DNA from: an uncultured Gammaproteobacteria bacterium
GTDB taxonomy: Bacteria > Pseudomonadota > Gammaproteobacteria > Steroidobacterales > JABDMI01
Reading direction: 5' to 3'
DNA length: 10,987 nucleotides
NCBI GenBank assembly: GCA_938039225.1
Contig: CALHVH010000141.1
Coordinates: forward strand, 1 to 10,987
The notes under the pieces were generated by a model that searched no databases, was not told where the DNA came from, and saw only the letters and a list, made by a program, of their open reading frames with translations. Both the position numbers and the translations under genes were made by a program. Shown piece by piece: positions 6,751 through 10,987 of this stretch (positions within the stretch are counted from its first letter, which is position 1; each line of letters begins with the position of its first letter).

Positions 6751-7848
6751 TTAAAGTTCAATCACAGCCTTGCCATTTCTAACAAAACTGAGTTTAGTAA
6801 TTCTTGCGTCTAAATGCTTGTTACGAATTTCAACTGTGCATTTACCTTTGGCTTTTTTAGGAATTCTCGCGTAGGCAATCGAACGTTGTAAGGTCGGAGA
6901 AAAACCACCACTGGTGACTTCGCCTTCTCCAAATTCGGTTATTACCTTCTGATGTGAGCGCATTACACCTCGGCCTTCAAGTAATAGCCCAACCAATTTA
7001 GTCTGCACACCATCAACTTTCTGTTTTTCTAAGGCACTTCGACCGATAAAATCTCTATCTTCAGGCTCAAAAGCAATAGTCCAGGCTAATGCAGACTCAA
7101 GCGGAGAGGTGTCTTCGGTCATGTCATTACCATACAAATTCATACCGGCTTCTAAACGTAAGGTATCTCTAGCCCCCAAACCACAAGGGTGTACACCTGC
7201 TGCTTCTAAATAGGACCATAACTCCATGGCGTCATCAGCATGTAAAACTATCTCAAAACCATCTTCACCGGTATAGCCGGTACGTGCAATAAAGTACCGT
7301 TCACCATCAATGGCAGAGAACGGTTTTAAATTCTCAACTTGCTCTTCATCAAAATCGATAATTTGGGTCAGTGAACTAATGGCAAATCTGCGAGCCTTGG
7401 GACCTTGAACCGCAATCATCGCTGCCTCAGGGCGCTCTTTTACATCAACGGCAAAATCTTTTGCTTGCTCAGTAATCCAAGCCATGTCTTTATCTCGTGT
7501 TGACGCATTGACTACTAGACGATAAAAATCATCATCTATGTAATAACAAATTAAGTCATCAATCACTCCGCCGCGTGGATTTAACATACAGCTATACAGT
7601 GCCTTACCTTTACTACGCAGTTTAGCGACATCATTAGCAAGCAGCTTTTGTAAAAACTCTTTAGTTCTCTCACCATGCAAATCTACTACTGTCATATGCG
7701 ATACATCAAACATGCCAGCATGTTTACGCACATAGTGATGCTCATCCATCTGCGAACCATAATGCAGTGGCATATCCCAGCCGCCAAAATCTACAATCTT
7801 AGCGTTTGCATTTACATGAATATCATATAGCGGTGTTTTTGAACCCAT
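6751..7848 (-). CDS. gcvT: Aminomethyltransferase, glycine cleavage system T protein
   Basis: A 365-residue tetrahydrofolate-dependent enzyme that releases ammonia from the aminomethyl-lipoyl arm of GcvH and forms 5,10-methylene-THF. Family marks are TPLYDIHVNANAKIVDFGGWDMPLHY at the start (residues 5-30), the GGVIDDLICY segment with Asp97/Asp98 in the catalytic region (93-102), RTGYTGEDGFEIV, and ARDTLRLEAGMNLYGNDM. The length is standard. I chose the ATG at 7848 (weak GAGA site 7-10 nt upstream). The frame stays open 117 bp further, to 7965, but that stretch is only translated repeat R3. First gene of the gcv operon, downstream of the glycine riboswitch. Confidence 0.97.
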   Translation of the reverse strand: MGSKTPLYDIHVNANAKIVDFGGWDMPLHYGSQMDEHHYVRKHAGMFDVSHMTVVDLHGERTKEFLQKLLANDVAKLRSKGKALYSCMLNPRGGVIDDLICYYIDDDFYRLVVNASTRDKDMAWITEQAKDFAVDVKERPEAAMIAVQGPKARRFAISSLTQIIDFDEEQVENLKPFSAIDGERYFIARTGYTGEDGFEIVLHADDAMELWSYLEAAGVHPCGLGARDTLRLEAGMNLYGNDMTEDTSPLESALAWTIAFEPEDRDFIGRSALEKQKVDGVQTKLVGLLLEGRGVMRSHQKVITEFGEGEVTSGGFSPTLQRSIAYARIPKKAKGKCTVEIRNKHLDARITKLSFVRNGKAVIEL

Positions 7849-7876
7849 AATTTTCTCTACTAATTCAAGATGACCC

Positions 7877-7958
7877 GTCATCGCGAGCCAACATGTTGGC
7901 GCGGCGATCTCAAAAACTAAACTCGAGATTGCCACGTCGCTACGCTCCTCGCAATGAC
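7877..7958. repeat. Dispersed inverted-repeat pair R3 between riboswitch terminator and gcvT
   Basis: A forward copy at 7877-7911 (GTCATCGCGAG to GGCGATCTC; two T-to-C changes from the usual form) and a reverse copy at 7925-7958 (GAGATTGCC to CTCGCAATGAC), 13 bp apart. The forward copy contains a perfect 14-bp palindrome, GCCAACATGTTGGC, at 7887-7900. The pair lies in the untranslated leader of the gcv mRNA, after the riboswitch terminator and before the gcvT ribosome-binding site. Its translation gives the peptide CEERSDVAIS, which often contaminates gene predictions. Confidence 0.85.
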
Positions 7959-7979
7959 AGAGCAATTTATTTCAATCAT

Positions 7980-8015
7980 AAAAAAAGGGTGGCAGACCAC
8001 AACAGTCTGCCACCC
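7980..8015 (-). terminator. Riboswitch intrinsic terminator (expression platform)
   Basis: Perfect 11-bp stem on the minus strand, GGGTGGCAGAC and GTCTGCCACCC (plus-strand 8005-8015 and 7987-7997), 7-nt loop, then seven U (7980-7986). The 5' arm starts directly after the last base of the aptamer-2 P1 stem (8016), as expected if ligand binding competes with the terminator. It lies 131 nt upstream of the gcvT start. Confidence 0.93.
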
Positions 8016-8216
8016 CTCTGTCCGGTAACCTGAGAGATCAAACACTACATTACTATTACTGGATCCCCGCCTCGGCAACTGCTCCTGCGTTGCTCTACCT
8101 ACTGAGTCCATTCAGTCGTTCGCGGAAATTACATAATAAATATGCAACATAATGTTCTTACCCCTTCGGTGGATAGCCGATGCTTAAGTAAATAAACATG
8201 CGATCTCTCTCCAGAG
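8016..8216 (-). promoter_or_regulatory. Glycine riboswitch, aptamer 2, with expanded P3 arm
   Basis: Reading the minus strand, the 5' half is CTCTGGAGAG (8216-8207), a P2 stem GATCGC/GCTATC (8205-8200 with 8177-8172) and the core strand CACCGAAGGGGTAA (8171-8158). The 3' half is CTCTCAGG (8036-8029) and GGACAGAG (8023-8016). P1 forms between 8212-8216 and 8016-8020 (CUCUG/CAGAG). These strings match the glycine (gcvT) aptamer consensus as I know it. Between the halves lie about 120 nt where a short P3 is usual. This segment can fold as ACAUUAU/GUAAUGU (8149-8155 with 8047-8053), then an 8-bp stem (8122-8129 with 8063-8070) closing two hairpins (8101-8116 and 8075-8093). The assignment is by eye. 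Confidence 0.8.
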
Positions 8217-8218
8217 TC

Positions 8219-8343
8219 GGTCAGCTACAACAATCCCCAATCTTTCGATATACCTGAGCGTTTCTGGGTGAATTGCGTCTTCGGTGATTTGAAAAATCTT
8301 ATTTTTAAGAAATTTCAAATTCTCTCTTGCTGCGCTTATGACC
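8219..8343 (-). promoter_or_regulatory. Glycine riboswitch, aptamer 1, with leader-linker helix
   Basis: On the minus strand: P1 GCAGCAA/UUGUUGU (8333-8327 with 8233-8227, including two G-U pairs), then GAGAG, P2 AUUUGAAA/UUUCAAAU (8320-8313 with 8294-8287), the core strand CACCGAAGACGCAA (8286-8273), P3 and CGCTCAGG (8260-8253), and GGGG before the 3' strand of P1. An extra small hairpin with a GAAA loop (8240-8249) sits between CAGG and GGGG. Outside P1, GGUCA (8343-8339) pairs with UGACC (8223-8219) in the linker to aptamer 2, like the leader-linker (P0) helix described for tandem glycine riboswitches. It senses glycine to control the gcv operon. Confidence 0.85.
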
Positions 8344-8351
8344 GAGCCGAG

Positions 8352-8380
8352 ATAATAGCTTATTCAAGAGAGAGCTCCAA
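8352..8380 (-). promoter_or_regulatory. Predicted sigma70 promoter of the gcv operon
   Basis: On the minus strand, TTGGAG (8380-8375) and TATTAT (8357-8352) are separated by exactly 17 nt. The -10 matches consensus at five of six positions; the -35 at three of six. Transcription would start near 8347-8344, just upstream of the leader strand (8343) that pairs with the linker of the riboswitch. That fit with the RNA supports the call. The whole 7849-8515 gene-free stretch is thereby occupied by this promoter, the riboswitch, R3 and the short leader of the divergent gene, for which I see no convincing promoter. Confidence 0.65.
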
Positions 8381-8515
8381 GTGAAAAGCTGGGGAATTAT
8401 GTGCAATTTCTCGTTACAATCAATTTATCACTTACTAATGAATTGCTTGCAAATTAAGCAAATTTTTCCAGACAGCCAAATAACGCTAGCTTGGCTCAAT
8501 ATCTTAAAGTTAATT

Positions 8516-10354
8516 ATGATGAAAAAACTCAATAAACAATCTGCTTATATCGCAATCATTGGCTTAATTTTGTCTTTAGCTGCTTGCTCAGAAGCCCCGA
8601 TATCCGCAGAAAGCTCTGTGGATAATGTGCAAAAACCTGCACCTCAAGCTGTACCCAAAATGCCGGCTGAACAAGATACCAGCAAACTCTTGCATGAGTT
8701 CTTTGATAATGAATGGGAACGTGGTTTAAAAGAAAACCCTGTATCGGCAAGTTTCCGAGGTGACAAGCGCTATAACCACCTTTGGTCTGACTTAAGTCTC
8801 ACGGCAATAGCAGAAAGTCAAAGCAAAGATGAACAAGCTTTAAAATATTTGCTGAGTCTAGATAAAAATAATTTATCAACTGCTGATCAATTAAATTATC
8901 AACTGTATCAACAACAATTAGAAAATACGATTCGCGAAAATTCTTTTGAGCGTTATTTAATTCCACTTAATCAACGTGGAGGCATTCAAAGCCAAGATAC
9001 GATTTTAGAAAGCTTACAGTTTAGAACTAAAAAAGATTACCAAGACTGGCTAGCAAGACTTGAAGCTTTTCCAGATTACATGCAGCAAACCATGGATCTA
9101 ATGAAATTAGGTTTGAGTCGAGAAATTCTTCCCCCGAAAATCATCATGCAACGCATTCCTGATCAAATCAAAATGCAACTAGTTGAGAATGCGAGTGAAA
9201 GTGGGTTTTATAAACCGTTTTTAAATAAGCCTGATTATATTATTGATGAAGAGTGGGCTACTATTCAATCTGCTGCTTTGACAGCCGTTTCTGAAAAAGT
9301 TATTCCCTCTTATCAAGAATTTTTTGATTTTATTCAAAATGATTATTTACCTGCATGTCGAGATAATGTTGGCGTCTGGGACTCAAAACAAGGTTTAGAG
9401 TTTTATCAACATCGAGTAGAACGATTTACAACAACCAAACTTACCGCTGAAGAAATTCATCAAATCGGCTTAAGTGAAGTCACGAGAATTCGTGCGGAGA
9501 TGCAAAGCATTATAGATAAGCTTGAGTTTAAAGGTAGTTTTTCTGATTTTTTAAACTTCTTAAGAACTGATAAACAATTCTATTACCAGACTCCAGAAGA
9601 ATTAGAAACGGCATATCTTGCTACCTCTAAACGCATTGATCCTGAGTTAGTTAAACTCTTTGGTAAATTACCTCGCATGCCTTACGGGATTAAAAAAATA
9701 CCTGACAACATCGCACCAGACACAACCACCGCCTATTACAGTCAACCGGCTGCTGATGGCAGTCGTGCAGGATTCTATTATGTGAATCTATATAAACCTG
9801 AGACCCGACCTAAGTATGAAATCGAAGTGCTTTCGGTGCATGAGGCCATGCCAGGCCATCACTTACAAATTGCCTTAGCTCAAGAACTGGGTGATTTACC
9901 TAACTTCAGACGCAGTGGCGGATTCACGGCTTTTGTAGAGGGTTGGGGTCTATACTCAGAAAGCCTAGGACCCGAGCTAGGTCTGTATAAAGATCCATAC
10001 TCCAAATTTGGCCAACTCACCTATGAAATGTGGCGTGCAGTGCGCTTAGTGGTTGATACTGGCATGCATGCTAAACAATGGACTCGTGATGAAGCCATTG
10101 AGTTTTTTAAAGCTAATGCGGCAAAAACTGAACACGATATTGTGAATGAAATTGATCGCTATATTGCATGGCCAGGTCAAGCTTTAGCTTATAAAATTGG
10201 TGAATTGAAAATTAAAGAGCTACGAGCAAAAGCCGAAACGCAATTGGGTGATGAATTTGATATTAAAGAATTTCATGATCTTGTACTTTCACAAGGTGCT
10301 ATTCCTTTAAATATTTTAGAAAATACTATTGATTCTTGGTTGGCCGCTAAGTAG
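8516..10354 (+). CDS. DUF885-family lipoprotein, putative metallohydrolase
   Basis: A 612-residue protein of the DUF885 family. The N-terminus is a lipoprotein signal: MMKKLNKQ, a hydrophobic stretch and the lipobox LAAC with Cys24, so it should be anchored in the inner or outer membrane facing the periplasm. The family motifs are HEAMPGHH at residues 442-449, EGWGLYSE starting at Glu475, and AWPGQALAYKIG from about 551. The histidines and glutamates resemble a zinc site, and relatives are often annotated as peptidases or hydrolases, but I cannot name a substrate. The frame is open back to a GTG at 8381, adding 45 residues that would bury the signal peptide inside the chain. I therefore start at the ATG at 8516 (AAAG 6 nt upstream); the ATG at 8519 is equally possible. 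It is divergent from the gcv operon and followed by ispG. Confidence 0.9.
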   Translation: MMKKLNKQSAYIAIIGLILSLAACSEAPISAESSVDNVQKPAPQAVPKMPAEQDTSKLLHEFFDNEWERGLKENPVSASFRGDKRYNHLWSDLSLTAIAESQSKDEQALKYLLSLDKNNLSTADQLNYQLYQQQLENTIRENSFERYLIPLNQRGGIQSQDTILESLQFRTKKDYQDWLARLEAFPDYMQQTMDLMKLGLSREILPPKIIMQRIPDQIKMQLVENASESGFYKPFLNKPDYIIDEEWATIQSAALTAVSEKVIPSYQEFFDFIQNDYLPACRDNVGVWDSKQGLEFYQHRVERFTTTKLTAEEIHQIGLSEVTRIRAEMQSIIDKLEFKGSFSDFLNFLRTDKQFYYQTPEELETAYLATSKRIDPELVKLFGKLPRMPYGIKKIPDNIAPDTTTAYYSQPAADGSRAGFYYVNLYKPETRPKYEIEVLSVHEAMPGHHLQIALAQELGDLPNFRRSGGFTAFVEGWGLYSESLGPELGLYKDPYSKFGQLTYEMWRAVRLVVDTGMHAKQWTRDEAIEFFKANAAKTEHDIVNEIDRYIAWPGQALAYKIGELKIKELRAKAETQLGDEFDIKEFHDLVLSQGAIPLNILENTIDSWLAAK

Positions 10355-10363
10355 AAATTAAAT

Positions 10364-10473
10364 GTCATTGCGAGCTGAAGGCGCGGCAATCTCATAAATT
10401 CTGAGAAGAACTAAAGTTACAGAAGAACCAAACAGATTGCCACTCAAGGTGAAAATACTTAGCTGGCAATAAC
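10364..10473. repeat. Dispersed inverted-repeat pair R4 between the DUF885 gene and ispG
   Basis: A forward copy at 10364-10392 (GTCATTGCGAG to GGCAATCT) and a degenerate reverse copy at 10434-10473 (AGATTGCC to CTGGCAATAAC, 9 of 11 end positions conserved), 41 bp apart. It fills most of the 130-bp gap. The reverse copy has drifted more than those of R1-R3, suggesting an older insertion or weaker constraint. Confidence 0.75.
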
Positions 10474-10484
10474 GAGAATAATAA

Positions 10485-10987
10485 ATGATTAAACGTAAAA
10501 AAACACATGCTGTTGATGTAAATGGAATCATTATTGGTGGAGACAATCCAGTCGTAGTTCAGTCGATGACCAATACAGACACCGCGGATGTTGATGCTAC
10601 TGTCACTCAGGTAATGGCACTTGCCGAAGCAGGGTCTGAACTAGTAAGAATTACTGTCGATAAAATCGAAGCCGCCCAAGCCGTTCCTCTTATACGTGAG
10701 AAACTTGATGCCGCTGCTTGCTCTACCCCTCTAATTGGTGACTTTCATTTCAATGGCCACAAACTACTTGCCGAAGTTCCGGAGTGTGCCATCGCCTTAG
10801 CCAAGTATCGAATCAATCCCGGTAATGTTGGTCGCGGAAAAAAACACGATTTGCAATTTGCATCCATGATTGAAAAAGCCATTGACCATAACAAGGCCAT
10901 TCGTATTGGCGTCAATTGGGGTAGTATGGATCAAGATTTAGTGACGCGTTTAATGAATGAAAATGCAGAACGAACGGAACCTAAATC
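10485..10987 (+). CDS. ispG: 4-hydroxy-3-methylbut-2-en-1-yl diphosphate synthase (IspG/GcpE), 5' part
   Basis: The first 167 codons of IspG, cut by the window edge. The enzyme is a 4Fe-4S protein of the MEP pathway that reduces methylerythritol cyclodiphosphate to HMBPP on the way to isoprenoids. The N-terminal TIM-barrel domain is well conserved: PVVVQSMTNTDTAD (residues 22-35), ELVRITVD (52-59), IGDFHFNGH (84-92), AKYRINPGNVG (106-116) and IRIGVNWGSMD (139-149). The cluster-binding cysteines lie in the missing C-terminal part. The ATG at 10485 gives MIKRKKTHAVDVNG, a normal family start; the upstream site is weak (GAG, 9 nt away). It lies in the same direction as the DUF885 gene, with repeat R4 between, so cotranscription is uncertain. 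Confidence 0.96.
   Translation, partial: MIKRKKTHAVDVNGIIIGGDNPVVVQSMTNTDTADVDATVTQVMALAEAGSELVRITVDKIEAAQAVPLIREKLDAAACSTPLIGDFHFNGHKLLAEVPECAIALAKYRINPGNVGRGKKHDLQFASMIEKAIDHNKAIRIGVNWGSMDQDLVTRLMNENAERTEPK

Noticed and set aside
7849..7965. A 39-residue N-terminal extension of GcvT.
   Set aside because: The extension is translated repeat R3 (CEERSDVAIS...); the family N-terminus begins at the ATG at 7848.
8063..8109. tRNA-like stretch: minus strand CTCAGTAGGTAGAGCA resembles a tRNA D-arm.
   Set aside because: No acceptor stem, anticodon arm or T-arm (GTTCGAA-type) at tRNA spacing. The stretch is better explained as part of the expanded riboswitch P3 arm.
7917..8111. A 64-codon open frame on the minus strand.
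   Set aside because: It runs through repeat R3, the perfect terminator hairpin and aptamer 2. It has no ribosome-binding site or family resemblance.
8100..8216. A third glycine aptamer, closing at GGACTCAGT (8109-8101).
   Set aside because: The 3' strand lacks CUCAGG, and the CUCUG P1 arm pairs with the CAGAG at 8016-8020 rather than with GGACTCAGT. The following segment also lacks a proper CCGAAGG core.
8443..8461. Inverted repeat TTGCTT-N7-AAGCAA in the leader of the DUF885 gene, possibly an operator or terminator.
   Set aside because: Only 6-bp arms in AT-rich DNA, with no matching promoter geometry on either strand; could be chance.
8381..8515. A GTG-started N-terminal extension of the DUF885 protein.
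   Set aside because: It would place the lipoprotein signal and lipobox internally, and it overlaps the -35 side of the gcv promoter region. The ATG at 8516/8519 gives a normal lipoprotein signal.
7877..10473. Repeats R1-R4 as a CRISPR array or insertion-sequence ends.
   Set aside because: The copies are kilobases apart, occur as inverted pairs without regular spacers, and flank no transposase gene.

Overview
The window looks like chromosomal DNA of an AT-rich proteobacterium, most likely a gammaproteobacterium (by eye about 40% GC). The pointers are the family types: a 166-residue Tpx, a DgkA-type diacylglycerol kinase, an IspG of proteobacterial type, a lipoprotein DUF885 hydrolase and a glycine decarboxylase split into two subunits. 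No phage, plasmid or insertion-sequence gene is visible. Most genes lie on the minus strand. The two rightmost genes lie on the plus strand, divergent from the glycine-cleavage operon.

Layout, in transcription order. (1) Minus strand, about 8380 to 2619: a sigma70-like promoter, a tandem glycine riboswitch ending in a strong intrinsic terminator, then gcvT, gcvH, gcvPA, tpx and gcvPB, closed by a second hairpin. Together with lipoamide dehydrogenase, encoded elsewhere, GcvT, GcvH and GcvPA/PB form the glycine cleavage system. The riboswitch should let the operon be read through only when glycine is plentiful. A thiol peroxidase gene, tpx, sits between the two glycine decarboxylase subunit genes and so should share this control. 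(2) Minus strand, 2599 to 99: a small cupin protein, dgkA (start overlapping the cupin stop), a PfkB-family kinase resembling adenosine kinase, and an exported trypsin-like serine protease that seems to be cut short or frameshifted near the left edge. (3) Plus strand, 8516 to the right edge: a DUF885 lipoprotein (putative metallohydrolase) and the 5' part of ispG of the MEP isoprenoid pathway.

A family of short dispersed repeats (half-unit about 30-40 bp, starting GTCATTGCGAG and ending GGCAATCT) occurs four times, always as an inverted pair and always between genes: gcvPB/tpx, gcvPA/gcvH, riboswitch/gcvT and DUF885/ispG. Three of the four are inside the gcv transcript.

The most unusual item is the riboswitch. 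Aptamer 1 is compact. It is flanked by a leader-linker helix, and the predicted promoter starts transcription just upstream of that helix. In aptamer 2 the two conserved halves are separated by a P3 arm of about 120 nt, which I can fold by hand into a long arm with a three-way junction. This is a manual fold that needs a covariance-model check.
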